Source: Flammeovirga sp. SJP92
GTDB taxonomy: Bacteria > Bacteroidota > Bacteroidia > Cytophagales > Flammeovirgaceae
DNA: 64,000 nucleotides
Reading direction: 5' to 3'
NCBI RefSeq assembly: GCF_001583495.1
Contig: NZ_LQAQ01000093.1
Coordinates: forward strand, 682,001 to 746,000
In this document: positions 8,434 through 16,889 of the stretch, one piece after another
How the letters are laid out: the number at the start of each line of letters is the position of its first letter
Numbering within the stretch: the stretch's first letter is position 1
Notes under the pieces: model-generated
Databases searched by the model: none
What the model was told of the DNA's origin: nothing
What the model saw: only the letters and a program-made list of their open reading frames with translations
Position numbers and translations under genes: made by a program

Positions 8434-9886
8434 AGAGGGTTATCTCATGGTCAATTTCCACTTCTGTAAAATATGGGAAGGCGTTGACTACCTTAATCCA
8501 CTCTCCATACTCCAACCTATCATTCGGTTTCTTATCATTCAAAACACTAATCAACTCAAGATTTCCTTTGTTGTCACTTCTGTTGCAAAGCTGTTTTAAC
8601 GTTTCACCTTTTCTAGCTTGAACTGCTACTATTTTATGCGTATGAATTTCTTTCAAATCCTTTTTCTCCAAAGGTTTTAAAGACGTAGCCACCTGTTCGA
8701 ATGCTATATCCTTAGGCTTATTAGTGAAGCTTGTTACTTTATAGACATAATTGTGAATCTTTACCCAGCCAATATTAGCGTACTTCTTTTCATTTTTCAG
8801 TTCTCCTTCAAATGTCATTAAGTAGCCTTCACTTTCTCCATTGGAGAAGTACCCTTTAGAAGTCATCGCATTTTTTTCTTTCTCCGATAACTCCTCCATA
8901 AACGCAAGGGCCGACTCCATTATATCTTTATCTTTTTCAATCGTTATGATAATGCCTTCCTTACCATTGGTACTATAACCACCTACAAAGTCAGGCTGAT
9001 TAACCAAGTTCCATTTTTCTGGGAAAGTCACCTTAAAATCAAAGACGGGGTGCATAAAAGTCTGACCTTCGAAAGTGCCTTTATAAACACTTTCACCGAA
9101 AAGCAGACCGTCTATTCTAGTCTGATAATTCTTCGTTAAACGTGCTGATGGCGCCTTTTCCATAAAAGTGGATTGAAGATCAATCGCATTGATTCTGTCT
9201 GGAGTATAAGGATGGTCATTAAAGTAACTTTTCTGTTCCGTTTCTCCGGTTACTAATTCAATGGAAGTTGACATTCTATGCAAAATATCTTTTAAGGCTG
9301 ATGGCTTGTACCCCGATTTAGCGGCAAGTTCCATACCTTCCAAGTCGGCTTCTGTTTCGTTTTTTCTACCATGAGAAGCCATATATAAAGCATTGGTTGA
9401 TTTGATCGGAGCATTGAAAATCGTCTCTAAGTCCTTACTTAAGATACCTAAGAGATTTCCAGGTACTTCCAGCAATCGAGGTAAAATTCCTTTTTTAAAC
9501 TGAGAAACTGTATGTCTGTTATGAGAATGAATAATTTCATGTGAAATAATACAGGCCAACTCATCCTCAGTCTGAATGATGGGCAACAAGCCAGTGGTGA
9601 TAAAAATATAGCCTCCCGGCAATGCGAAGGCATTCGGTTCAATATTTTCAACAATAAAAAACTGATAATCGAATTTCTTTTCTTCTAAATTTCCTACCAG
9701 TTTTTGTCCTACACTGTCCACATAAGCGGTTAATGCATGATCTTGATAAACACCCATGTCTTTGATAACACTTTGAGCATATTCATGCCCTACGGCTTTA
9801 TCAATTTCTATGCTTTGTGCATAACTGATATTTTGGAAAAACAGTACTGTAATAATGATCGATAGAAAGGCAGATAGATTTTTCAT
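8426..9886 (-). CDS. M48-family metalloprotease with LysM-like C-terminal domain
   Basis: 486 residues. Signal peptide about 1-23. The peptidase domain (about 30-225) carries the zinc motif HEIIH at 116-120 and the third-ligand motif ETEAD near 179, as in BepA/LoiP-type periplasmic proteases. A middle region (about 250-395) is like the stress-related domain often attached in this group, and the last 60 residues (VQARKGETLKQLC to GEWIKVV) resemble the LysM-like tail of such proteases. Likely role: quality control of envelope proteins. It is a single gene with its own promoter module and CTCTC leader. Whether it is anchored at either membrane is not visible. Confidence 0.9.
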   Translation of the reverse strand: MKNLSAFLSIIITVLFFQNISYAQSIEIDKAVGHEYAQSVIKDMGVYQDHALTAYVDSVGQKLVGNLEEKKFDYQFFIVENIEPNAFALPGGYIFITTGLLPIIQTEDELACIISHEIIHSHNRHTVSQFKKGILPRLLEVPGNLLGILSKDLETIFNAPIKSTNALYMASHGRKNETEADLEGMELAAKSGYKPSALKDILHRMSTSIELVTGETEQKSYFNDHPYTPDRINAIDLQSTFMEKAPSARLTKNYQTRIDGLLFGESVYKGTFEGQTFMHPVFDFKVTFPEKWNLVNQPDFVGGYSTNGKEGIIITIEKDKDIMESALAFMEELSEKEKNAMTSKGYFSNGESEGYLMTFEGELKNEKKYANIGWVKIHNYVYKVTSFTNKPKDIAFEQVATSLKPLEKKDLKEIHTHKIVAVQARKGETLKQLCNRSDNKGNLELISVLNDKKPNDRLEYGEWIKVVNAFPYFTEVEIDHEITLSK

Positions 9887-9944
9887 GATGATTTGTAATT
9901 TCTGAGAGATAATTTTTGTAGATCAGTAGTGATTGATCTTATTA

Positions 9945-10016
9945 CAAATCAACTGAATTTTGAAGGTGATTATGTGAGAAGAAAACCTAGAGTGAGAGAT
10001 TAGGTAAATTGCCTAA
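9945..10016 (-). promoter_or_regulatory. 72-bp promoter module (copy 4), for the M48 protease
   Basis: Minus strand TTGATTTG (complement of 9945-9952), then GTAAT. Half-site in GAAAACCTA at 9981-9989, the same 9-mer and register as copy 5. Palindrome TTAGGTAA-A-TTGCCTAA at 10000-10016 (15 of 16). Spacing 55 bp; the start codon is 58 bases downstream of the TTTG. The palindrome overlaps the stop codon of the upstream gene. Confidence 0.78.
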
Positions 10017-10537
10017 AACGCCTTTCCAATACCTACACTCAAAGAAAAAGTATCATATCCTTCTTTTATATCATAGAAAAGACCTACCGGAATAGACCAG
10101 TGTTTTCCTATCTCGAAATTATACTCTGTCCCTAATCTGAAAACACCTAGATTATGATGTTTTTCTAATTCTATTCCACCTCCTCCAAATACATTCCAGT
10201 GAGGAGTAATAGAATAAGCCAGCACACCTGCCACAACAAAAGCATGGTCCCTGACTAAATCATCTTTGTGAGGAATAATATAACGTCCTAATTCAAAATC
10301 AAGCATCACGCCCACTTCCAGTTTCGGTTTCACTCTGTAGAGATAATCAAAGCCAATACCTGGCACAAAATGACCTTTATGGTTCAGGTTATCCATATTG
10401 GCTCCTTTTGGAATAAAAGTTTGAGCAATAGTAATGGAGATAAATTGTTTCTTGTCATGACCTGCTTCTTCAGGATGCTGTGCAAATACAGATAAACAAG
10501 TCAGGCATGTGATAAAGAAAAGGGCTAGCTTTTTCAT
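10013..10537 (-). CDS. small outer-membrane beta-barrel protein
   Basis: 174 residues. Signal peptide about 1-19 (VFA-Q). The rest is a short eight-strand-like barrel with paired strands such as YRVKPKLEVGVMLDFELGR and HWSIPVGLFYDIKEGYDTF, and a terminal aromatic residue. Several His and acidic residues follow the signal peptide (HPEEAGHDKK). Family not recognised beyond OmpA-like small barrels. A CTCTC element lies 7 bases before the start, but no copy of the 72-bp promoter module is present upstream. Confidence 0.7.
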   Translation of the reverse strand: MKKLALFFITCLTCLSVFAQHPEEAGHDKKQFISITIAQTFIPKGANMDNLNHKGHFVPGIGFDYLYRVKPKLEVGVMLDFELGRYIIPHKDDLVRDHAFVVAGVLAYSITPHWNVFGGGGIELEKHHNLGVFRLGTEYNFEIGKHWSIPVGLFYDIKEGYDTFSLSVGIGKAF

Positions 10538-10651
10538 AATGATTGAGAGATTGATTTTTATTTGGTTTTATACTTTAAAAAAGGTGTTTTGCAACGCAAT
10601 ACGCATCTCAAAACAACATCAATAGTTGAGTAATTTCGGTCTATTTTTAAT

Positions 10652-10684
10652 AAAAAAAGGAATGTCAATCCTGACACTCCTTTT
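10652..10684 (-). terminator. intrinsic terminator after the sulfatase gene
   Basis: Stem AAAGGA-A-TGTCA / TGACA-C-TCCTTT (11 pairs, one mismatch, 4-base loop). On the minus strand it is followed by T7. It lies 28 bases past the sulfatase stop. Confidence 0.85.
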
Positions 10685-10711
10685 AATATATTATGAATAA
10701 TCCAATTTAGT

Positions 10712-12187
10712 CTACTCAACCCAAGATGCGGCCGCTTGTCTTGGTGGGAATTCTTTGAATGTTCCCATATATTCTTTTACTCTTTCAACTGTTGGTGACA
10801 TCAAGAACATGTGTTCGATAAAGAAGTCCATGTATCCTGCTTCATCAATTGCTCTTTCAAATGGATCTCTTCTTAAGTTGATGATCAATGGAGCTCTCAA
10901 CTTAGTAAAAGGTTTGATCCATACATCCAATCCTTCGTGTTCTTGGATAGAGAACATAAATTTCCAATCTCCAATTCTCACTGCGGATAAATCACCACCG
11001 TCTGTGAAGTAGAAGAAATCTTCTCTTGGACCTTTCGCTTCTTTACCTAAGAAATAAGGCATGAAGTTGTAACCGTCCAAGTGTACTTTATAAGTCATGT
11101 CACCAGCTTTGTGACCTTTTAATAATTTTTCTTTGATTTGATCATCACCTGCTGCCGCTACTAAAGTAGGCATCCAGTCTTCTAATGAAATGATTTCGTT
11201 AGATACTTGAGGAGCGATCGTACCAGGCCAGCTCACCATCATTGGGGCTCTGAATCCACCTTCCCAAGTTGTGTTTTTCTCCCCACGGAAAGGAATCATA
11301 CCACCGTCAGGCCATGACAGCACCTCTGCACCGTTATCTGTAGTATAAACTACGATTGTATTTTCAGTAATTCCCAGCTCATCTAATTTATTCAATAACT
11401 GACCAACGTGACCGTCGTGTTCTACCATACCGTCAGCATAAATACCTTGGCCTGTTTTGCCATCTGCTTCTTCTGTAAGGTGCGTCACTACGTGCATTCT
11501 TGTAGAGTTGAACCATACAAAGAAAGGCTCTTTTTCATCATGTGCTCTATCGATAAAATCTAATGAAGCAGCAAGGAATTCTCTATCCACAGTTTCCATT
11601 CTTTTCTTTGTCAATGGACCTGTATCAGAGATACGACCATCAGCATAAGAGTGGATAACTCCTCTTGGACCAAATCTTTCTTTGAAAGCGGGATCTTTTG
11701 GATAATCTGGGTGTTCTGGCTCCTCTTCCGCATTTAAGTGGTAAAGGTTACCAAAGAATTCATCAAAACCGTGATTTGTTGGAAGGAATTCGTCTTTATC
11801 ACCTAAGTGGTTTTTACCGAACTGACCAGTAGCGTATCCCATATCTTTAAGGATTTCTGCGATTGTTGGATCCTCCTTTTGGATGCCTAAATCATCACCT
11901 GGTAAACCAACTTTAGAAAGACCTGTTCTTTTAGCACTTTGACCAGTAACGAAAACTGATCGGCCTGCAGTACAGCTATTTTGTGCGTAACTGTCGGTAA
12001 ATCGGATACCTGTATTGGCTATTCTATCAATATTTGGAGTTCTATAGCCCATCATGCCGTCATTGTAAGCACTGATGTTATACATTCCGATATCGTCACC
12101 AAAAATTACTAAGATATTCGGCTTCTTCTGTGCCATTAACTGAGTGGAGAACAGTAGTACAATGACAAATAATGATAATTGTTTCAT
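10712..12187 (-). CDS. secreted sulfatase (arylsulfatase-like)
   Basis: 491 residues. Signal peptide about 1-19. Metal-binding D31-D32 in FGDDIG, and the formylglycine signature SCTAGR with C72, which a sulfatase-maturing enzyme must oxidise. Further conserved parts are GKNHLG, the TDNGAE metal site and an RxGDWKFMFS-like C-terminal segment. Such enzymes remove sulfate esters from small molecules, lipids or polysaccharides; the substrate cannot be read from sequence. Unlike most Bacteroidota polysaccharide sulfatases, no SusC/SusD or glycoside hydrolase genes are adjacent. No maturase (anSME) gene lies in the window. It is a single gene under a perfect promoter-module palindrome. Confidence 0.92.
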   Translation of the reverse strand: MKQLSLFVIVLLFSTQLMAQKKPNILVIFGDDIGMYNISAYNDGMMGYRTPNIDRIANTGIRFTDSYAQNSCTAGRSVFVTGQSAKRTGLSKVGLPGDDLGIQKEDPTIAEILKDMGYATGQFGKNHLGDKDEFLPTNHGFDEFFGNLYHLNAEEEPEHPDYPKDPAFKERFGPRGVIHSYADGRISDTGPLTKKRMETVDREFLAASLDFIDRAHDEKEPFFVWFNSTRMHVVTHLTEEADGKTGQGIYADGMVEHDGHVGQLLNKLDELGITENTIVVYTTDNGAEVLSWPDGGMIPFRGEKNTTWEGGFRAPMMVSWPGTIAPQVSNEIISLEDWMPTLVAAAGDDQIKEKLLKGHKAGDMTYKVHLDGYNFMPYFLGKEAKGPREDFFYFTDGGDLSAVRIGDWKFMFSIQEHEGLDVWIKPFTKLRAPLIINLRRDPFERAIDEAGYMDFFIEHMFLMSPTVERVKEYMGTFKEFPPRQAAASWVE

Positions 12188-12244
12188 GCGTTTCTATGTT
12201 AGAGAGAACTTTTAATAATTGTTTTATGATCGTTGATCACATTA

Positions 12245-12316
12245 CAAAGGTGCATGATTGTTACTCCCTATAAGTGAGCAGAAAACCTATTCGAAAAGTT
12301 TAGGTAATTTACCTAA
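12245..12316 (-). promoter_or_regulatory. 72-bp promoter module (copy 5), for the sulfatase
   Basis: Minus strand CACCTTTG (complement of 12245-12252), followed by GTAAT. Half-site in GAAAACCTA at 12281-12289. Perfect palindrome TTAGGTAA-T-TTACCTAA at 12300-12316. Spacing 55 bp; leader about 50 bases with a CTCTC element 14 bases before the ATG. Confidence 0.82.
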
Positions 12317-12342
12317 GGTGAAAAAATGAAATTGTGGATCGT

Positions 12343-13428
12343 TTATTTAGGAATTGTAAAATAAAAAGTACTTCCTTTACCTAGTTCAGATTCTACCCAA
12401 AGTTCTCCGTGATGTCCATCTACAATTTTCTGACAATTAGCCAAACCAATACCTACTCCTTCATACTCTTTATCCAAATGTAGACGCTGAAACATTCTAA
12501 AAATTTTCTTCTGATTTTCTTCTGCTATTCCAATTCCATTATCTTTTACTGAAAACACCCAATGATCTTGTTCTTCTTTAACCGACACTTCAATCTCAGG
12601 AATATTACCTTTCGGTTGGTATTTAATTGCATTAGTAATAAGATTCTGGAAAAGCATACGGATTTCTGATTGAGTGCCATTGATAGTGGGCAATGGATTG
12701 ATCTTTAAGTCTGCTTTATTTTCATCCAAAAGTTTTTTTAAATCGCTTCTGATCTCATCTAAAACAACATTACAATCGATATCTATTTTCTCCTTTTCAC
12801 TTCCCAATCTAGAATACTGCAAAATGTTATGCACCATTCCTTTGACTCGAAGCGTAGATGTACCTATATAATCAAGAATCTGTTTACCTTGGTCATCCAA
12901 AAGGTCTTTATAACCTAATAGAAGCATTTCTACGAAACTAGCGATTGTCCCCAACGGTTCCTGCAAATCGTGAGATGTGATATAGGCAAATTCTTCTAAG
13001 GATTTATTTTTTTCTTCAAGAATAGCATTTTTCTTTTTCAATTCATCTTCCGCTTCTTTCAACGAAGATACATCTTCATATAAAATCATCATTTCATCTC
13101 CACCAAGAGGGAATGCTTTTATACGGAAAGATCTTTTGACATAGTTTACTTTTTCATCTCCAAACTCAATTTCACCGATATCAACAATTTCCTGCGTTTC
13201 GATACACTGCAGATAAAGGCCCGGCAACCCCAAATCATAAATGCCAGGAAAAATATCAATAAGTCGCTTTCCCTCGAATTCTTTTATGTCCACTCTTGAG
13301 GCTTTTTGATTCGCTTTATTAGCATAAACAAACTCAAAATCCTTCGTTTCCCTATCCAATAGCTTGAACACTACTAATGGTATAGGTAACTTTTCTAGGA
13401 TGTTTAATGCATTTAAAGTTTCTCTCAT
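12343..13428 (-). CDS. PAS-type sensor histidine kinase
   Basis: 361 residues, no membrane segment. PAS-like domain about 10-125, short coiled coil about 125-145, HisKA with H153 in SHDLQEPLG, and a HATPase with NLITNAIKYQ, DNGIGIAEENQKKIF and GVGIGLANCQKIV. The block from the coiled coil to the C-terminus resembles phytochrome-like and Bacteroidota PAS kinases. It is the middle of three related genes (1-486, here, 13723-14817). No response regulator is next to it, so the partner is unknown. It may share the regulator of the neighbouring kinases. Confidence 0.92.
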   Translation of the reverse strand: MRETLNALNILEKLPIPLVVFKLLDRETKDFEFVYANKANQKASRVDIKEFEGKRLIDIFPGIYDLGLPGLYLQCIETQEIVDIGEIEFGDEKVNYVKRSFRIKAFPLGGDEMMILYEDVSSLKEAEDELKKKNAILEEKNKSLEEFAYITSHDLQEPLGTIASFVEMLLLGYKDLLDDQGKQILDYIGTSTLRVKGMVHNILQYSRLGSEKEKIDIDCNVVLDEIRSDLKKLLDENKADLKINPLPTINGTQSEIRMLFQNLITNAIKYQPKGNIPEIEVSVKEEQDHWVFSVKDNGIGIAEENQKKIFRMFQRLHLDKEYEGVGIGLANCQKIVDGHHGELWVESELGKGSTFYFTIPK

Positions 13429-13722
13429 AACTGGTGGTTTTTTTTAGATTTTAGCTATTCTTTTGCGTAAATACAAAATAACAGCGGGTATCATCCCATC
13501 AATAATGAAACATCAAAACACTTTGTATGAAAAATGCAAAATGTTAGAAAAGGATTAAGAGCATATTGGGAATATCTATTTTAGAAGTAAAAATTTTCCA
13601 TTTTGGGTTATCAAGTAATTAATTCCTAAGAAAATAGTGGTTCTATGGTTGAGGAAATTAATAAACTCACGATCTGAAAGGGTGAATTTTTTCTCAAAGA
13701 GATGTTTCAAACATGCTCTAAC
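13429..13722. other. intergenic region between the two kinase paralogs
   Basis: No gene seen in 294 bases. It should hold the promoter for the 12343-13428 kinase; TTATTTTG on the minus strand near 13485 is a plausible -7 element. No terminator hairpin with a T run was found. Confidence 0.4.
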
Positions 13723-14817
13723 TTAATAGGGTATTGTAAAGTAAAACGTACTACCTTGATTCTCTTCAGATTCCACCCATATTTTTCCTTTGTGACTTTG
13801 TACAATTTTCTGGCAGTTGGCTAAACCAATTCCTACCCCTTGGTATTCATCTTGCAAATGTAGTCGGTGAAACATTCTGAAGATTTTATTTCTATTACCT
13901 TCTGCGATACCAATACCATTGTCTTTCACACTAAAAACCCAAAAACCATCATGGCTATCTTTTACATTAACTGTTACTTCAGGGATACTATCTGCTTTTT
14001 GATATTTTATAGCATTACTGATTAAATTTTGAAACAACATTCTCATTTCCGACTCTGAACCATTGATCATTGGTAAATGATTGATTTGAAGATTTACCTC
14101 TTTGGTCTCTAACAGTTTTTTGAAATCATCTCTTATTTCTTGAATCAATCTATTACAGTCAATGTCTTTCTTCTCCTTTTTTGTTCCTAACCTAGAATAT
14201 TCCAACACACTTTTGATCATGTTTCTTAATCTAGCTGTCGAAGTGCTGATATATTTCAAAATTTGCCTGCAATTGTCGTCCATCCTTTCATCGTAAGTAA
14301 TGAATAGAATTTCCACAAAACTTGATATAGTATTTAAAGGTTCCTGAAGATCATGAGATGTGATGTATGCAAACTCTTCCAATGATTTATTCTTCTCTTT
14401 GAGCACACGATTTTGATGCAGAAGTTTTTGTTCAGCTTCTTTCAATGCAGAGATATCCTTGTATGTTATCATTACTGTATCCTCAGATAAAGGTGTCGCC
14501 TTACCAACATAGGCATTCTTATTAACATTCTCATCTCCGTAAATTACTTCTCCTACTTCCAGCACTTTCTGTGATTCAATACTCTCTAAGTACTTCTCTG
14601 CCAAACCTACCTCATAAATACCAGGAAAATGGGTACGAAGGTCCATACCAATAAACTTCTTGAGATCAACACCGCAAGCTTTAATATTGGCATCATTGGC
14701 ATAAACTAAGTCAAAGTTTTGTTTCTCGAAATCAGTCACTTTCAATACAAAGATGGGTGTATCTAACTTATCCAGTAGACTGTAGGTATCTAATGCATCA
14801 TACATGGTATATTTCAA
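13723..14817 (-). CDS. PAS-type sensor histidine kinase
   Basis: 364 residues, cytoplasmic. PAS-like domain about 12-125, coiled coil, HisKA with H155 in SHDLQEPLN, and HATPase motifs NLISNAIKYQ, DNGIGIAEGNRNKIF and GVGIGLANCQKIV. It is clearly a paralog of 12343-13428; the PAS halves differ much more than the catalytic halves, as expected if the copies sense different signals through a common output. A second ATG at codon 5 could be the true start. No adjacent response regulator. Confidence 0.92.
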   Translation of the reverse strand: MKYTMYDALDTYSLLDKLDTPIFVLKVTDFEKQNFDLVYANDANIKACGVDLKKFIGMDLRTHFPGIYEVGLAEKYLESIESQKVLEVGEVIYGDENVNKNAYVGKATPLSEDTVMITYKDISALKEAEQKLLHQNRVLKEKNKSLEEFAYITSHDLQEPLNTISSFVEILFITYDERMDDNCRQILKYISTSTARLRNMIKSVLEYSRLGTKKEKKDIDCNRLIQEIRDDFKKLLETKEVNLQINHLPMINGSESEMRMLFQNLISNAIKYQKADSIPEVTVNVKDSHDGFWVFSVKDNGIGIAEGNRNKIFRMFHRLHLQDEYQGVGIGLANCQKIVQSHKGKIWVESEENQGSTFYFTIPY

Positions 14818-15014
14818 ACTGGTTCTACACTATACAACAATATTTTTGAGGAATAGTTCAGTTTCATTACATGAGTGACAAAATGGAGATTTATGCTCAT
14901 TTTTGATTTTCACTTTAACACAAGAAGGTAATCTTACAATACAGTAAAAGAGAAAGGTGGAAGATGATAAAAATAAAACTTGTTCGTAAATTGTAACCCA
15001 AAATAATTGAAACT

Positions 15015-15755
15015 ATGAAAAAATTTGGTTTAATAGGATACCCTTTGGGTCATTCTTTTTCAAAAAAATACTTTACAGAAAAATTCCAGAAGGAAGGAAT
15101 TGAAGGGTGCGAATACGAACTTTACGAGCTTGAAAAAATTGACATTTTCTCTGATTTAGTTTCCAATACTGAGTTAACTGGCCTGAATGTAACTATTCCT
15201 TACAAACAGGATGTTATTCCTTACTTAGATCGATTGGACCCTGCCACTGCAGGTAAAATTGGGGCAGTCAATGTCATTAAATTTGAGGAAGACGGGACAA
15301 AAACAGGTTACAACTCAGATTATTACGGGTTTAAAACATCACTTTTAGAGTTTTTACCTCATACAAAATTCAAAGCTTTGATTTTAGGTACAGGCGGTGC
15401 TTCAAAAGCCATCAAAGTAACTTTAGAAGATTTGGACATCCCTTATCAATATGTGTCTAGAAATAGAACTGAGGAAAGTATTTCTTATGCTGATATTACA
15501 GAAGAGATTTACGCCACTCACACTTTAGTGATCAATACTACTCCTCTTGGTATGCATCCTAATGAAGGAATTGCTCCCAAGTTGCCTTATGAATTGACGA
15601 CTGAAAATCACTACTTCTTTGATGTAGTATATAATCCATCTATTACCGAATTCATGAAATTAGGTGCTGAAAATGGTGCAAAAACCTTAAATGGCTTGGA
15701 TATGCTAATTGGACAAGCAGAAGCCTCTTGGAAAATTTGGAACGGAGAGTTTTAA
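15015..15755 (+). CDS. aroE: shikimate dehydrogenase
   Basis: 246 residues. Reduces 3-dehydroshikimate to shikimate with NADPH in aromatic amino-acid synthesis, in the cytoplasm. Shikimate-binding motif GYPLGHSFSKKYF at 8-20, catalytic K64 in NVTIPYK, catalytic D102 in GYNSDYYGF, and the dinucleotide loop GTGGASKA at 125-132. The length is a little below the usual 270, common in Bacteroidota. It is a single gene, converging on the MazG-like gene with a shared terminator between them. Confidence 0.96.
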   Translation: MKKFGLIGYPLGHSFSKKYFTEKFQKEGIEGCEYELYELEKIDIFSDLVSNTELTGLNVTIPYKQDVIPYLDRLDPATAGKIGAVNVIKFEEDGTKTGYNSDYYGFKTSLLEFLPHTKFKALILGTGGASKAIKVTLEDLDIPYQYVSRNRTEESISYADITEEIYATHTLVINTTPLGMHPNEGIAPKLPYELTTENHYFFDVVYNPSITEFMKLGAENGAKTLNGLDMLIGQAEASWKIWNGEF

Positions 15756-15768
15756 ATTTGAATGAAGT

Positions 15769-15809
15769 ATGTAGAATGAAGAATGTAGACCTAATTCTTC
15801 ATTCTACAT
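15769..15809. terminator. bidirectional terminator between aroE and the MazG-like gene
   Basis: A perfect 16-bp inverted repeat with arms at 15769-15784 and 15794-15809 and a 9-base loop, in the 63-base gap of two convergent genes. It is made of GAATGAAG-like simple repeats and has A/T-rich flanks on both sides. Confidence 0.8.
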
Positions 15810-15818
15810 TCTTAATTA

Positions 15819-16145
15819 TTATTTCAATTTCTCATTATTTTTGTGTCGGTCAGCATCTCTGATTGATTTCTTTTCAAGATTCTTCTTTAATGCCTCTGTC
15901 AGATCAATACCCGTTTGATTCGCTAAACAAACCAATACAAATAGTACATCTGCCATCTCATCACCTAAATCCACTTCTTCGTCAGACTTTTTGAAAGATT
16001 GCTCCCCATATTTTCTAGACATAATTCTAGCCACTTCCCCCACTTCTTCCATTAAAATAGCAGTATTTGTCAGTTCATTGAAATAGCGAACGCCTGTAGT
16101 GTTGATCCATTCATCAACTACTTTTTGTACTTCTTCTAGTGTCAT
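15819..16145 (-). CDS. MazG-like nucleotide pyrophosphohydrolase
   Basis: 108 residues, the usual length of the single-domain MazG-like family that hydrolyses (d)NTPs to monophosphates. The metal-binding pattern is visible: EEVGE (about 29-33), then EEVDLGDEMADVLF with the acidic residues of the second helix. Cytoplasmic, a house-cleaning enzyme by analogy; its exact substrate is unknown. Start supported by the protein beginning with a helix that leads into the active-site helices. Not a toxin-antitoxin gene: the MazG name is historical and no mazEF is near. Confidence 0.88.
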   Translation of the reverse strand: MTLEEVQKVVDEWINTTGVRYFNELTNTAILMEEVGEVARIMSRKYGEQSFKKSDEEVDLGDEMADVLFVLVCLANQTGIDLTEALKKNLEKKSIRDADRHKNNEKLK

Positions 16146-16286
16146 GATTTCTTATTTTATTTTGGGGTAAAATAAAGGAATTAAAAATTAACAATGAAGA
16201 ATTAAGAAAATGAACGATAAAATATTACTCATAATTCATTAGTGATTTGATTTTTACTTGCAGTTTTCCTCCTAGTGGCATTGAAT

Positions 16287-16308
16287 GGAAAAGCGTTAAG
16301 AATTTCAT
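16287..16308 (+). repeat. 22-bp dispersed repeat, copy 1
   Basis: The 22 bases beginning GGAAAAGCG and ending AATTTCAT recur exactly, inverted, at 28554-28575. Both copies are intergenic. It is likely a fragment of a dispersed non-coding repeat. Confidence 0.6.
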
Positions 16309-16419
16309 AGATCAATGGAAAAAATGAAGAGGACAGTAATTTGGAAGGGTAAAAATAAAATTATGAGACGTGCTATTTTGAAATAGGTACTAGTTCTTAA
16401 TTGAAAAAAAATTGGGCAT

Positions 16420-16438
16420 AAAAAAAGCCCTCAAGGGC
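16420..16438 (-). terminator. terminator after the micro-ORF operon
   Basis: Short GC stem GCCC-TTGA-GGGC followed by T7 on the minus strand, about 54 bases past the last micro-ORF. Confidence 0.65.
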
Positions 16439-16458
16439 ATCAAATCATTATCATATTT

Positions 16459-16483
16459 CGACTTTCCACCGATTGGAAAGTCG
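16459..16483 (-). other. hairpin following the last micro-ORF
   Basis: Perfect 9-bp stem CGACTTTCC/GGAAAGTCG with a 7-base loop, located between the last micro-ORF stop and the T-run terminator. It may stabilise the 3 prime end of the small message. Confidence 0.6.
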
Positions 16484-16491
16484 GGTATTGT

Positions 16492-16614
16492 TTAAGCTCC
16501 TTGCTTAACCGTACCCTTTATCTCTTTAGAGATTGTTTCTACTTTTGCTTTTGGCTCTGCTACCGCAATTCTTACAGGAAAGCCTGCTGGTGTTACTGTT
16601 ATAATTGTTTTCAT
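16492..16614 (-). CDS. micro-ORF A, TPxGFPV-motif peptide (40 residues)
   Basis: Longest and last of four tandem small genes. The peptide begins MKTIITVTPAGFPVRIAV and continues with a Lys/Glu-rich tail of about 22 residues absent from the others. The core TP-x-G-F-P-V-x-I is shared by all four, and the codons for it differ mainly at third positions, a sign of selection on the peptide. The start lies 12 bases after the stop of micro-ORF B. There is no signal peptide or membrane segment. Family not recognised. Confidence 0.6.
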   Translation of the reverse strand: MKTIITVTPAGFPVRIAVAEPKAKVETISKEIKGTVKQGA

Positions 16615-16626
16615 AATTTTAAATAT

Positions 16627-16692
16627 TTATTTGTTTGTTTTAATTACTATTGGAAAACCTGACGGGGTTGTTGTGATTACTGTATTTTTCAT
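16627..16692 (-). CDS. micro-ORF B, TPxGFPV-motif peptide (21 residues)
   Basis: Peptide MKNTVITTTPSGFPIVIKT plus two residues. Third gene of the tandem set, 34 bases after the stop of C. Starts with MKNT like C. The alternating beta-prone residues on both sides of P-S-G suggest a small beta hairpin (inference). Confidence 0.6.
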   Translation of the reverse strand: MKNTVITTTPSGFPIVIKTNK

Positions 16693-16726
16693 AATTCTAA
16701 AATTTTAATTCTTGATATAGTTTTAA

Positions 16727-16786
16727 TTACTTTCTGATTACTACTGGGTAACCTGTCGGTGTTATTGTTACGAATGTATTTTTCAT
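16727..16786 (-). CDS. micro-ORF C, TPxGYPV-motif peptide (19 residues)
   Basis: Peptide MKNTFVTITPTGYPVVIRK. Second in the set, 28 bases after the stop of D. Tyr replaces the usual Phe of the core. Its codons for the shared core differ from those of B and D at silent sites. Confidence 0.6.
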   Translation of the reverse strand: MKNTFVTITPTGYPVVIRK

Positions 16787-16814
16787 GATTCTTTTATTTT
16801 AATTGTTATACAAA

Positions 16815-16889
16815 TTATTTTACTGTTTTAATTACAACTGGAAATCCTGTTGGAGTCATTATTACGATTGTGTTTTCTAACTTATTCAT
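16815..16889 (-). CDS. micro-ORF D, TPxGFPV-motif peptide (24 residues)
   Basis: First clear member of the set, with a slightly longer N-terminus (MNKLENTIVIMTPTGFPVVI, then KTVK). Its start codon overlaps the stop of a possible 13-codon Lys-rich leader frame (16886-16927) as ATGA. A -7 element lies at 16941-16948. Confidence 0.6.
   Translation of the reverse strand: MNKLENTIVIMTPTGFPVVIKTVK

Noticed and set aside
10712-12187. Sulfatase as part of a polysaccharide utilisation locus
   Set aside because: No susC/susD pair, glycoside hydrolase or sulfatase-maturase gene is adjacent.
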